A stretch of 55,454 bases of DNA, from the NCBI GenBank assembly GCA_036574215.1, contig JAINCR010000103.1:1-55454 (forward strand). Direction: 5' to 3'. This document shows, in pieces, positions 7,924 through 16,977 of this stretch; the first letter of the stretch is position 1; each line of letters starts with the position of its first letter. The stretch comes from Caldisericaceae bacterium. GTDB lineage: Bacteria; Caldisericota; Caldisericia; Caldisericales; Caldisericaceae. The position numbers were made by a program, and so were the translations under genes. The notes under the pieces are model-generated. The model was not told the DNA's origin. It saw only the letters and a list, made by a program, of their open reading frames with translations, and ran no database searches.

Positions 7924-9725
7924 TGCTTGCATTTTTAGTAATATGTGCAGTTGCTAATTCAAATTTGCTTGCTATTTCTTTAGTTTTAAAGAATTTATTT
8001 TTGACTGGATTGTCAATTTTAATCTTTACTTTAATACTTACCATAACTAAGAAAAAATACCTTTTGGGACTAATTTTATTTTCATTGGTTGCTTTTGTAA
8101 CATCTTTCAAATATTACTCATTAGTCCTCAATCCATTAAATGAAAACTACTTAGGAAAAGACATTAAAATCATAGGAAAAGTAATTGACTATTGTGATTT
8201 AAAGGGCGATAAGTACTACTTCCACGTTCAAACGATTACACCTAATTCGAACATCTTAGCTATCTACGCAAGATCCTACCCTCCTGCATATGGCGAAATA
8301 ATTCAACTCAATGGGAGGATTTTTGAATCTAAAGTAAATGCTTTTACCTTAAAAGATAGGTATATAATTTCCGTGGATAAATTTGATACTCTTAAATCCA
8401 ATTTCTTTTTTAGAGAGCTTAATAACTTAAGACTTCTAATTATCAAAAGAACAAGGATTCTATTAAAAAGTGAGGCAGGTGAACTATTACTTTCATCACT
8501 AATTGGAGTAAATGCTCTTGAAAATGAAACTAAAACTTTTTTCAACTATACTGGCACAGCGCATATTTTCGCAATATCAGGACTACATATTGGAACCCTT
8601 TTTACGTTCTTTGTGCTTTTATTCAAAAAATTTTCAAAATACAGTCAAATACTTTCGCTTTTTCTTGTCTCTCTTTTTGTTATTTTTATTGGCATAAAAT
8701 TCTCTGCAATTAGGTCTTTTGTTATGCTATCTGTAGTTGTTCTGTCTTACTATCTTGGTAGAGGTAAAACACTTTTAAATTCTCTTTTCGTATCCATAGC
8801 CTTAATTTTTGCTATTTTTCCTGATAGTTTACTTTCAATTTCCTTTTATTTATCATGCACAGCAATGTTAGCAATTTCATTAAGTGAAAAACTATTCACG
8901 AAGAGTAACCTTATTAATAGTTTCACAACATCCTTCTTTGTAAACATTTTTGAAATACCAATTATTGCATATTTTTTTAATGTGGTTTCGATAACATCTT
9001 TCGTAGTAAATCTTGTTGTCATTCCATACATTGCTTTTATACTTCCTATAGGATTGTTTTTTGTTATAATAAGTTTATTCTCAAAAAAACTCGGAGTTAT
9101 ACTCTCGTATGTTGTAAACTTTCTCTATTCAATTCTTATTAAACTTGTAGAGATAGTTTCAAAAATACCACATGGTTTTGCACGTTTAAAAATTAATACT
9201 TTTGCATTCATATTATTAATCATCTTAGTTCTAGCTATTTATTTTTCTGTATCTAATAGAAAACGTTTACTCACAGCAGCAATAGGTATAGCCTACTTAT
9301 TTGTGCTATTTTCAGGTAATTTTTTAACAGGCGTTTACTCTTGTAATGTTAGAAATGTTGGCGCTATCTATGTTCGTAATAATAAGGCTAATTTACTTTT
9401 TATAGTCAAACCCACGCCTTACAATATAGAATACTACGATTTCTCAAATTTTTTCAGCAAAAACGCAATTTCATATGTTGATAAGTTGTTTATTATATAC
9501 CCTCTTGACATTAAAAGTGGAGCAGATTTAGTTAATTCAATTAAAAGAAACAATATTAAAATAGAAAAAATATTTGCAACTAAAGACATTGACAAAGAAT
9601 ATTTAGCAATAAATTTTCCAAATTATACAATAATAAACTCCCTTGAATACAAAATTCAAGAGTTTGAAATTGTCTACAAAAATAACTCCTTTGAAATAAA
9701 ATTTGCAAATATCGTCAATGACTAA
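7923..9725 (+). CDS. comEC: ComEC/Rec2-family DNA uptake channel
   Basis: 600 residues. N-terminal membrane helices and a DUF4131-type soluble domain (about 50-155) are followed by the Competence-domain core with AHIFAISGLHIGTLF and multiple membrane spans to about residue 460. The C-terminal 130 residues occupy the place of the metallo-beta-lactamase-like domain but contain no HxHxDH motif and are short. Full-length ComEC is usually 700-800 residues. The channel function, import of single-stranded DNA, is therefore likely while the putative nuclease is not. Coupled to comEA by a 1-base overlap; the 3' end overlaps the convergent gene. Confidence 0.88.
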   Translation: MLAFLVICAVANSNLLAISLVLKNLFLTGLSILIFTLILTITKKKYLLGLILFSLVAFVTSFKYYSLVLNPLNENYLGKDIKIIGKVIDYCDLKGDKYYFHVQTITPNSNILAIYARSYPPAYGEIIQLNGRIFESKVNAFTLKDRYIISVDKFDTLKSNFFFRELNNLRLLIIKRTRILLKSEAGELLLSSLIGVNALENETKTFFNYTGTAHIFAISGLHIGTLFTFFVLLFKKFSKYSQILSLFLVSLFVIFIGIKFSAIRSFVMLSVVVLSYYLGRGKTLLNSLFVSIALIFAIFPDSLLSISFYLSCTAMLAISLSEKLFTKSNLINSFTTSFFVNIFEIPIIAYFFNVVSITSFVVNLVVIPYIAFILPIGLFFVIISLFSKKLGVILSYVVNFLYSILIKLVEIVSKIPHGFARLKINTFAFILLIILVLAIYFSVSNRKRLLTAAIGIAYLFVLFSGNFLTGVYSCNVRNVGAIYVRNNKANLLFIVKPTPYNIEYYDFSNFFSKNAISYVDKLFIIYPLDIKSGADLVNSIKRNNIKIEKIFATKDIDKEYLAINFPNYTIINSLEYKIQEFEIVYKNNSFEIKFANIVND

Positions 9726-10071
9726 AGATTTTGTTTAATGCATCATTAATTGCATTTACAACAAGTAAAATGCAGTTCACTTTATCTTGTGGAATTTGAA
9801 AGAAATGCTCAAAATAGCCGATGTTGAAATTTCTAAAGTCTTTTACATCCTTTCCGATTGCTGATTCGGAGAATATAGAAGCACACGCTATTGCATAAGG
9901 ACAACCATCAACTTGGTATTTAATATCAGAGATTTGACCATCTTGAACTTTAAAATAGAAGATTACATAAGCTCCTTCCTCAGTTTGTGCTCTCCCAATT
10001 GAAGTAGGTTCTTTAATTCTCCCTACGTTTTTTGGTTTCATAAAATGTTCTATAACAATTTTTGGATACAT
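9715..10071 (-). CDS. NifU/IscU N-terminal-like scaffold protein, atypical
   Basis: 118 residues matching the IscU/NifU-N fold: VIEHFMKPKNVGRI at the start, FKVQDGQISDIKYQVDGC in the middle and DKVNCILLVVNAI near the end. Canonical IscU uses three cysteines plus an aspartate for Fe-S assembly. Here the second and third cysteines are present (VDGCPYAIACAS and KVNC), but the first Cys-Gly-Asp is replaced by EEGAYVIF and the His before the third Cys is Asn. Classical scaffold activity is doubtful; a carrier or different metal role is possible. AGAGG lies before the ATG. No cysteine desulfurase is adjacent. Confidence 0.7.
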   Translation of the reverse strand: MYPKIVIEHFMKPKNVGRIKEPTSIGRAQTEEGAYVIFYFKVQDGQISDIKYQVDGCPYAIACASIFSESAIGKDVKDFRNFNIGYFEHFFQIPQDKVNCILLVVNAINDALNKIFSH

Positions 10072-10148
10072 TTTTGCCTCTTTTAAATTATATCAAAAAT
10101 CATACTAAAAATTAAAAATGCATTATAATTCAAACATGGAGGTGAAAA
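10072..10148. promoter_or_regulatory. Divergent promoter region
   Basis: Two TATAAT boxes face away from each other: minus-strand at 10087-10092 for the IscU-like gene and plus-strand at 10124-10129 for the amidohydrolase. Both -35 regions are weak. The plus-strand gene has GGAGGTG ahead of its GTG start. Confidence 0.5.
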
Positions 10149-11312
10149 GTGTTACTTTTAAAGAATGCTAAAATTTTTACCATTTCAAATGGAACTTTAG
10201 AAAGAGGCAATATCTTAATTGAAGGTAAAAGAATTAAAGATGTTAGTGCTGAACCCATCCAAGTTGACGAAAACGTTAAGGTAATTGACCTTAATGGTAA
10301 AATGGTTTTTCCGTCATTTATCGACGCTCACACACACCTTGGCACTTTTTCTTTGGAAGGAACTGAAATGGATGAAGATGGAAATGAAATGACTAACTCT
10401 GCTACTCCTGGCTTAAGAGCTATTGATTCTATAAATCCTTTTGATCCTGCCTTTAAAGAAGCATTTGAATCTGGATTTATGATTGTTTTTACAGGAAGTG
10501 GTTCTGGAAACGTTATAGGTGGATTAAGTGTTATTATGAAAACATACGGAAATTTGGTTGACAAAATGATCATTAGGAATCCAGCAGGTTTAAAATGCGC
10601 CTTCGGAGAAAACCCCAAAAGAGTTTATACTTCAAAAAATCAAATTCCTACTACGAGAATGGGCACAGCAAAAGTTTTCAGAGAAACTCTCTTTAAAGCT
10701 AAAAATTATTACGAAAAGAAAAAAAGCGGTGAAAAGGTTGATTTTGATTTAGATATGGAAAGTCTTTACCTTGTTTTTGATCATCAAATTCCTTTAAGAA
10801 TCCACGCCCATAGAGCAGATGACATTGTGACAGCTATAAGAATTGCTAAGCACGAGTTTGGTCTTGATGTTGTAATTGAACATGGAACAGACTCAGCAAG
10901 AATAAAAGATTTTCTTGCTAGGGAAAATGTGCCTGTTATAGTTGGTCCTATTTTGGATGTTTCTCCTAAAGTTGAAACTAAATCAAATTCATTTAAAAAC
11001 CCTAAAGAATTAGTAGAAGCAGGAGTAAGAGTTGCACTAATGACTGACCACCCCGTTGTTTCAATTGGATACGCAAGAATCCAAGCTGGTTTAGTTGCAT
11101 ACGAGGGAAACCTTGGTTTTGATGAGACATTGAAACTCATTACAATAAACCCAGCAAAAATACTAAATATTGAAGAGGATTACGGAAGTATTGAGAAAGG
11201 AAAAATCGCTAATTTAATAATTTTCAACGAAAACCCCTTCTCTGTTCTTAGTAAAGCAGACACGATTATCTTTGAGGGGGATGTTGTTTTTGAAGGAGGA
11301 AAACATGTATAA
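10149..11312 (+). CDS. Metal-dependent amidohydrolase, imidazolonepropionase-like
   Basis: 387 residues, GTG start behind GGAGGTG. It is a member of the amidohydrolase superfamily (TIM barrel with a small beta domain formed by the two ends). Metal ligands are visible: His61/His63 (DAHTHLG), His219 in RIHAHRADD, His245 (VIEHG) and Asp300 (MTDHP). The end NPAKILNIEEDYGSIEKGKIA is typical of imidazolonepropionase-like and related hydrolases. The substrate is unknown; no histidine-degradation genes are near. It overlaps the next gene, a paralogue, by 8 bases, so the two proteins are probably made together. Confidence 0.85.
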   Translation: MLLLKNAKIFTISNGTLERGNILIEGKRIKDVSAEPIQVDENVKVIDLNGKMVFPSFIDAHTHLGTFSLEGTEMDEDGNEMTNSATPGLRAIDSINPFDPAFKEAFESGFMIVFTGSGSGNVIGGLSVIMKTYGNLVDKMIIRNPAGLKCAFGENPKRVYTSKNQIPTTRMGTAKVFRETLFKAKNYYEKKKSGEKVDFDLDMESLYLVFDHQIPLRIHAHRADDIVTAIRIAKHEFGLDVVIEHGTDSARIKDFLARENVPVIVGPILDVSPKVETKSNSFKNPKELVEAGVRVALMTDHPVVSIGYARIQAGLVAYEGNLGFDETLKLITINPAKILNIEEDYGSIEKGKIANLIIFNENPFSVLSKADTIIFEGDVVFEGGKHV

Positions 11313-12414
11313 GATCCATGCAAAAAAGTTATTTACAGGTGAAAATATCATTGAAGATGCAACTATCCTTTTTGATGAAGAAAAAATCGTTCATATTGGT
11401 GATGATATAAACGAACCTGTAAAAGAAACTTACAATACGTATTTTTTAATGCCTCCCCTTATCGATCTTGGTTCAGGTATTGGATTAAAAGAAGAATCAC
11501 TTGGCAGAATTGAAGGTGATGACTTAAACGAGGCAACTTCGCCAGTATACCCTGAACTTTTAGCATTAGATGGAATAAACCCCTATGATGAAGCCTTTGA
11601 TAAGGCAATATCAGGCGGAACTTTAATTAGTTTAGTTTTACCTGGAAATTCTAACCCAATTGGAGGCAGAGGAGCTCTTATTTATAACTATGGCAAACAA
11701 GTACTCGATATGACTATGAAGTCTCCGTTTGGAATTAAGTTTTCGATAAATACTGAACCGAAATCAACCTATGCCCCTAAAAATAAAACACCTTCAACTA
11801 GGATGGGTATTGCATATCTTATAAGAAACACCTTATATAAAGCAAAAGAATATCTAAAGGAACACAAGGAGCAAAACTTAACTTATGAATCTCTTTTAGA
11901 TCTTTTGAATAGAAAAGATACAGCTTTCTTCGCAAGCTTTAGAGCTGATGATATTGCAACCTCAATAAGAATAAGTGAGGAGTTTAATTTAAAAAGTGTT
12001 ATCCTATATGGAGTTCAGGCAAACTTAGTAAAAGAACTTTTAAAAGAAAAGGATATACCAGTCGTATATGGTCCCCTTATGTTCCCACGTTGGTCAATAG
12101 AACTAAAAGGATTATCTTCAACTGTCCCCATAGAACTTGTTAAGGAAGGTATTTTGGTTGCTTTGACTTCTGGTCATCCACTATTCCCAGCAAAATATCT
12201 TAGACTGAATGTAGGATTATTCATAAAGGAAGGCCTAAATGTTGCTGAAGCACTCCAAGCGGTAACTCTAAATCCTGCAAAAATCATTGGAGAAGAAAAT
12301 TTAGGTAAAATACAAGTTAACGGAGTTCCAAATTTAGTTGCTTATGATAATGAACCTTATGATACAGTAGCAAAAACTAATTTCGTATTTCTAAAAGGTA
12401 AAAGAATCCAATAA
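11305..12414 (+). CDS. Amidohydrolase paralogue lacking all metal ligands (pseudoenzyme)
   Basis: 369 residues, ATG behind GGAGG. It aligns end to end with the preceding amidohydrolase (shared INPxDxAF, TPSTRMGxAxLxRxTLxKAKxY, RADDIxTxIRI, NPAKI). Every expected metal ligand is changed: HTH becomes GSG (IDLGSGIG), the two histidines of RIHAHR become Ala and Phe (FASFR), EHG becomes LYG, and TDHP becomes SGHP. The fold is intact with no stops or frameshifts, so it looks like a selected non-catalytic partner rather than decay. It could form a hetero-oligomer with its neighbour or act as a binding protein. A strong terminator follows. Confidence 0.82.
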   Translation: MYKIHAKKLFTGENIIEDATILFDEEKIVHIGDDINEPVKETYNTYFLMPPLIDLGSGIGLKEESLGRIEGDDLNEATSPVYPELLALDGINPYDEAFDKAISGGTLISLVLPGNSNPIGGRGALIYNYGKQVLDMTMKSPFGIKFSINTEPKSTYAPKNKTPSTRMGIAYLIRNTLYKAKEYLKEHKEQNLTYESLLDLLNRKDTAFFASFRADDIATSIRISEEFNLKSVILYGVQANLVKELLKEKDIPVVYGPLMFPRWSIELKGLSSTVPIELVKEGILVALTSGHPLFPAKYLRLNVGLFIKEGLNVAEALQAVTLNPAKIIGEENLGKIQVNGVPNLVAYDNEPYDTVAKTNFVFLKGKRIQ

Positions 12415-12420
12415 TTAAAT

Positions 12421-12459
12421 AGCCTCCCTTAGGTATGTAACTAATTGCCTAGGGAGGCT
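12421..12459. terminator. Strong inverted repeat between convergent genes
   Basis: AGCCTCCCTTAGG (12421-12433) pairs with CCTAGGGAGGCT (12448-12459), a 12-bp stem with one bulged base and a 14-base loop. It lies between two convergent genes and can serve both. Only short T-rich tracts follow. Confidence 0.75.
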
Positions 12460-12477
12460 GTAGATTATCTTTGGTTA

Positions 12478-12954
12478 TTAATCCTTTATCTTCCTTTCAA
12501 TATAACTTTTGTAATCCTTTGTTATTGGTTTATAGTTCGAGTTAAAAAGTGGAGAAGAAATTAAAAAGTCAGCTGTAGCTCTATTGGTTGCTGTGGGCAA
12601 ATTATAAAGAGTAGCAATTCTTAAGAGAGCTTTAACATCGACATCATGAGGTTGTGGCTCCATTGGATCCCAGAAGAAAATTAGGTAATCAACTTTACCT
12701 TCCACAATTAATGCCGATAGCTGTACGTCACCGCCAAGAGGCCCTGATTTAAGTTTTATTATATTAGGGCTAACTCCCTTCTTTTTCAACGCCTCTTCAA
12801 CAAGCCGTCCTGTTGTACCTGTGCAAACAAGCTCACAAGTAGAGATTGTTCCCCAATTAAATTCAACCCACTCAATAAGATCTTTCTTTTCGCTATCGTG
12901 TGCAACAAGAGCAATCCTTTTCTTTTTAAAACTTGCATTTCTTTCATTATTCAT
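12478..12954 (-). CDS. mgsA: Methylglyoxal synthase
   Basis: 158 residues. It converts dihydroxyacetone phosphate to methylglyoxal, a bypass of lower glycolysis used when phosphate is scarce or sugar phosphates accumulate. Motifs: RIALVAHDSEKKDLIEW, LVCTGTTGRLVEEA (phosphate binding), SGPLGGDVQLSALI with the catalytic Asp, and FFWDPMEPQPHDVDVKALLR with the second Asp and His. It lies 78 bases after the end of the operon that carries both phosphofructokinases and may be read from it or from its own promoter. Confidence 0.95.
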   Translation of the reverse strand: MNNERNASFKKKRIALVAHDSEKKDLIEWVEFNWGTISTCELVCTGTTGRLVEEALKKKGVSPNIIKLKSGPLGGDVQLSALIVEGKVDYLIFFWDPMEPQPHDVDVKALLRIATLYNLPTATNRATADFLISSPLFNSNYKPITKDYKSYIERKIKD

Positions 12955-13032
12955 GTTTTCAATATTGTGAACACTTTTTTCTCAATCAAATTCTATTAAA
13001 ACACTAACAAAAATTACAAAAGTAGGAAACAT

Positions 13033-14211
13033 CTAATATGGCTTAAAATTCAAAACAGTTAAAACATGTAATTTAACACCCGTTGTTAATATATCTTCAT
13101 CAATATCAAACTTAGGAGAATGATTTGGATAAGATATACCTTTTTCCTTATTCAAGGCACCTAACCAGTAAAAGGCACCCTTTGTTTTTTCAAGGAAATA
13201 AGACATATCTTCACCACCCATTGAGATTGGAGCTTCACTCAAATTTTCTTCACCAACAACTTCCCTTGCGATACTCCTTATATACTCCGTTGCCTTTTCA
13301 TTGTTTATAGAAGGTGGATACCCAAAATTGTATATCATTTCAGCACTGCCAGCAAAAGCAGAAGCAATATTTTTAGCAATCATTTCTAATCTCTCTTTTA
13401 CAAATACAGAATCTTCATGCTCAAGCGACCTTACCGTTCCCAAAAGAAAAGCAGAGCCGGGTATAACGTTAAAAACATCGCCAGAAGAAATTTTTCCAAA
13501 TGATAAAACAACCGATTTTAGGGGATCTATATTTCTTGAAACTATTGATTGTGAAGCAATTACGATATGCGATGCAATAAGAATTGGGTCTATCGACTTA
13601 TGAGGGTATGCTCCATGCCCACCGTAACCTTTTACATTAATAGCAAATTCGTCAGCTTCACCGGTCATAATACCACCTCTAATTAAAACTTTATTTTTTT
13701 CATGAAAACCCGAAACATGTAGAGCAAAAGCATAATTAACTTTAGGATTTTCTAAGACACCTTCCTTTATCATGCCTAATGCTCCACCAGGATCTTTTTC
13801 CTCTGAAGGTTGAAAAAGAAATCTTACGTTTGCCTTTAAATCATTTTGATATTCCGAGATAACTTTTGCTGCAACAAGCAACATTGCCGTATGAGCATCA
13901 TGTCCACATGCATGCATCCTATTTGGGATCTTTGATTTGTAAGGAACATTATTTTCTTCTTGAATAGGAAGTGCATCCATATCGGCTCGAAGAAGGACTG
14001 TTTCAAATGAACTATTCACAATTAAATCCGCAACAACACCTGTTTTATTGACATTCTTTTTTACTTCAAGTCCAACACTATTTAGATAATTGTAAACTAT
14101 CTCTGATGTGCGAAACTCTTCAAAGGCAATTTCCGGGAACATATGTATTTCACGTCTTAAATTTACAACTTCGTTTTTTAGATCTTCGATCTTTTCATTG
14201 ATCGTCTTCAT
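13033..14211 (-). CDS. M20 family metal-dependent amidohydrolase/peptidase
   Basis: 392 residues, typical length of the M20D group (N-acyl amino acid amidohydrolase, hippurate hydrolase and similar). Motifs: LRREIHMFPEIAFEEF at the start, LLRADMDALPIQE, MHACGHDAHTAMLL (metal Cys/His), QPSEEKDPGGA (Glu pair) and GGEDMSYFLEKTKGAFYWLG. The dimerisation (lid) domain covers about residues 185-300. Substrate specificity cannot be told from sequence. Its start overlaps the preceding regulator gene by 17 bases, so it belongs to that operon and may be a target of the regulator. Confidence 0.88.
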   Translation of the reverse strand: MKTINEKIEDLKNEVVNLRREIHMFPEIAFEEFRTSEIVYNYLNSVGLEVKKNVNKTGVVADLIVNSSFETVLLRADMDALPIQEENNVPYKSKIPNRMHACGHDAHTAMLLVAAKVISEYQNDLKANVRFLFQPSEEKDPGGALGMIKEGVLENPKVNYAFALHVSGFHEKNKVLIRGGIMTGEADEFAINVKGYGGHGAYPHKSIDPILIASHIVIASQSIVSRNIDPLKSVVLSFGKISSGDVFNVIPGSAFLLGTVRSLEHEDSVFVKERLEMIAKNIASAFAGSAEMIYNFGYPPSINNEKATEYIRSIAREVVGEENLSEAPISMGGEDMSYFLEKTKGAFYWLGALNKEKGISYPNHSPKFDIDEDILTTGVKLHVLTVLNFKPY

Positions 14212-15601
14212 CTTCCGTCACCCATTCTATGTTATAATACCTCAATTTGTTAAATAAAGATTTTCTTGAGATACCAAGTATCTGTGCTGCCTTTGTCTTA
14301 TTTCCTTTTGAAACCTTTAGAGCCCTTAAAATTGCTTCCTTTTCAACTTTCTCTATAAGCTGAGGAAGTGTTAAATTTTCACTGTCATCAACTATTTCCT
14401 GATTGTTCTCAGATAAAACTTTTTGCCTTAGAGAAAGTGGTAAATCATCAACGAGAATAACTGGAGCAGAAGAAACTATTACCGCCCTTGCTATTGCGTT
14501 TTCTAATTCCCTTACATTGCCAGGCCAATCATAAGAAAGTAAAATATCAATAGCTTCCTTTGATATTCCGTTAACCTCTTTTTTATATTTTGTTGAATAT
14601 TTAGCAATAAAGTAATCAAAAAGTAACTTAATATCTTCTTTCCTCTCTCGAAGTGGTGGTAGTGTAATTGTTACAACATTCAACCTAAAAAATAAATCTT
14701 CTCGAAACTCCCCTTTGCTAACAAGTTCTTCTAAGTTTCTGTTAGTTGCTGCTATAATTCTTGCATTTGAGTAAATTATTTCGTTTCCTCCAACCCTTGT
14801 AAAAGTTTTTTCTTGAAGAACTCTTAATAGCTTTGATTGTAGATTTAAACTCATATCTCCGATTTCATCTAAGAAAATTGTTCCATCATTTGCCAACTCA
14901 AATTTACCAATTCTTTTTGAATAGGCATCGGTAAACGCACCTTTTTCATGGCCAAAAAGCTCAGATTCGAGGAGATTTTCAGGAATGGCTGCACAATTAA
15001 CAACTATAAAAGGTTTATTTTTCCTGTTACTATGCTGGTGGATGGCTTTAGCAACAAGTTCTTTTCCAGTTCCACTTTCCCCTCTAATAAGAACTGTTGC
15101 ATCTGAAACGGCTATTTTACCTATTTCTTTGTAAACTTCCTGCATTTTTGGTGAGTCGCCAATTATTTCTTCCTTAGTATAATCTAAAAATTTATTGTTA
15201 ACCAACTTTGGGGCATTTTCAGTTAACTCTTTTAACTCAATTGCTTTCTTTACTTTAATTTTTAACTCTTCAATATCAAACGGTTTTGTTAGATAATCAT
15301 ATGCTCCATTTTTCATCGCTTTAATTGCAAGATCGGAACTTCCATAAGCAGTTAAAAATATTACAGGTAAATTAGGTTTCATATCCCTAATCTTTGCAAA
15401 TGCTTCCATTCCATCAAGGACAGGCATTCTAATATCAAGAAGCACGCAGTCGTAATCACCATTTTTTACTTCAGTAACAGCCTTTTGTCCGTCGTCTACT
15501 TCGATAACATCATAACCTTCATCAATTAAAGTAACCAAGAGTAAATCCCTAATATTCCTCTCGTCATCTGCAACTAAAATTTTGTATTTTTTCATATTCA
15601 T
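14195..15601 (-). CDS. Sigma54-type response regulator (NtrC family)
   Basis: 468 residues in three parts. A receiver domain (about 4-120) has the acidic pair (VADDERN), the phospho-acceptor Asp in CVLLDIRMPVLDG and a Lys in LTKPFD. An AAA+ domain (about 145-380) has GESGTGKELVAKAIH, a sigma54-contact loop reading GAFTDA rather than the common GAFTGA, and FLDEIGDM. A Fis-type helix-turn-helix closes the protein (about 420-460, GNKTKAAQILGISRKSLFNKL). Its gene overlaps that of the sensor kinase by 4 bases (ATGA). The targets are not visible in this window. Confidence 0.93.
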   Translation of the reverse strand: MNMKKYKILVADDERNIRDLLLVTLIDEGYDVIEVDDGQKAVTEVKNGDYDCVLLDIRMPVLDGMEAFAKIRDMKPNLPVIFLTAYGSSDLAIKAMKNGAYDYLTKPFDIEELKIKVKKAIELKELTENAPKLVNNKFLDYTKEEIIGDSPKMQEVYKEIGKIAVSDATVLIRGESGTGKELVAKAIHQHSNRKNKPFIVVNCAAIPENLLESELFGHEKGAFTDAYSKRIGKFELANDGTIFLDEIGDMSLNLQSKLLRVLQEKTFTRVGGNEIIYSNARIIAATNRNLEELVSKGEFREDLFFRLNVVTITLPPLRERKEDIKLLFDYFIAKYSTKYKKEVNGISKEAIDILLSYDWPGNVRELENAIARAVIVSSAPVILVDDLPLSLRQKVLSENNQEIVDDSENLTLPQLIEKVEKEAILRALKVSKGNKTKAAQILGISRKSLFNKLRYYNIEWVTEDEDDQ

Positions 15602-16977
15602 GATTCTCTTTTTGGTAAGACTACTGTAAATTTCGTTCCAATCCCAACCTTACTTTCAACAAAAATCTCTCCACCATGTTCTTCTATAATTCTGTAAGCT
15701 ATAGCTAGACCCAAGCCTGTTCCTGAACTTTTAGTAGTGAAAAACGGCACAAATATGTCTTTCAAATTTTTTTCATCTATCCCTGAGCCATTATCAATTA
15801 TTTCAATTCTTACATGATTTTTTTCTTCTAAACAATTTATTTCAACATAACCTAAGTTTTTATCTATAGCCTGCACTGCATTAATCACAAGGTTTAAAAA
15901 TAGCTCCTCTAATTTCCTTGCATCAGCTACTAAAAAAATATCAGAGCAGTTAAGCTTAAATTCTATATTCTTTTTCTCATCGTAGTGCTTTGCAACTTCA
16001 ACAATATGAGTAAAAAAAGGTTTTAAATTAAACTTAGAAAATGATAGTGGAGATGGTCTACCGTATTTTAACAAATCATCTGCAATTCTCTGCAATCTTT
16101 CGCTTTCATTTATAATTGTAATAACGTATCTTTCCTCATCTTTTCCTTTTAATTTCTGAGAAAGAATCGAAGCAAAGCCTTTAATTGAAGTAAGAGGATT
16201 TCTTATTTCATGGACTATGCCTGCAGTGAAAAGACCAAGAGACTTTAATGCCTCTGTTCTTTTTATTTCTTCAATGTTTCTTTTTAAACTTAAAGCCATT
16301 GAGTTAATTGAGTCTGCTATATCTCCAATTTCTCCACCGTATTTAGGGAATTTAAAATCTAAATCTGTTTCTAATTTCTTTAAACCCCTTCTTAAAGAAA
16401 GAATTCTTATGTTGAAGAAAGAAGTTATTAACAATACAATGATCACAGTTATAAATGCAAGATAAAAGACAAGCCTATTTATCTTTAGAACAATTCCTTT
16501 AACATTTGAATTAATCCTTTCATACGGAACTGCTGCAAAAATGTATCCTCCACCAAAACTATCAGGAATTGCTGAAACGATTATTAAATTCTTCGTTAAT
16601 GGTTTTGGGGTGTTAACAGCATGAAAAGGCTCGTCAAATACTGGTATATAATAACCTAAACCAACATTTGAGTAGACAGTTGAAATAGTTGAAAAATAGT
16701 TATCTACAAGTGGTTTTAAGAAAACATTAATATAAACACGTTTAAGCGACGGAGAAATGCTATTATAACCTCTCAAAAAAGATTCTGCTTCATAAAACTT
16801 TTCGTAGCGTTCTTCAACCTGACTTACGATTATATTAATCCTACTTGATTGATTTGCAAGTTCATTTTGTAAAAGATAATCCGAAATATTAGTTGATATG
16901 ATAAAAAACACAGTGGTGATAAAAAACAAAAGCACAAAAATCAGTTGAAATCTAATGGAAAGAAAAAACCTCTTCAT
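15598..16977 (-). CDS. Sensor histidine kinase (NtrB/AtoS/ZraS type)
   Basis: 459 residues. One membrane segment lies near 8-30, then an external sensing region of about 130 residues, a second membrane segment near 168-192, HAMP, HisKA (GIVHEIRNPLTSIKGFASIL with the phospho-His) and HATPase_c (N box NLVINAVQAID, G1 DNGSGID, then FFTTKSSGTGLGLAI). It is the partner of the sigma54-type regulator encoded just downstream. The external domain is not recognised. Its ATG overlaps the pfkA stop by one base, so the two-component system is co-transcribed with glycolytic genes. Confidence 0.93.
   Translation of the reverse strand: MKRFFLSIRFQLIFVLLFFITTVFFIISTNISDYLLQNELANQSSRINIIVSQVEERYEKFYEAESFLRGYNSISPSLKRVYINVFLKPLVDNYFSTISTVYSNVGLGYYIPVFDEPFHAVNTPKPLTKNLIIVSAIPDSFGGGYIFAAVPYERINSNVKGIVLKINRLVFYLAFITVIIVLLITSFFNIRILSLRRGLKKLETDLDFKFPKYGGEIGDIADSINSMALSLKRNIEEIKRTEALKSLGLFTAGIVHEIRNPLTSIKGFASILSQKLKGKDEERYVITIINESERLQRIADDLLKYGRPSPLSFSKFNLKPFFTHIVEVAKHYDEKKNIEFKLNCSDIFLVADARKLEELFLNLVINAVQAIDKNLGYVEINCLEEKNHVRIEIIDNGSGIDEKNLKDIFVPFFTTKSSGTGLGLAIAYRIIEEHGGEIFVESKVGIGTKFTVVLPKRES

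Noticed and set aside
11305-12414. Decaying duplicate of the amidohydrolase
   Set aside because: No stops or frameshifts, good GGAGG, conserved non-metal blocks and a strong terminator argue for a maintained gene.
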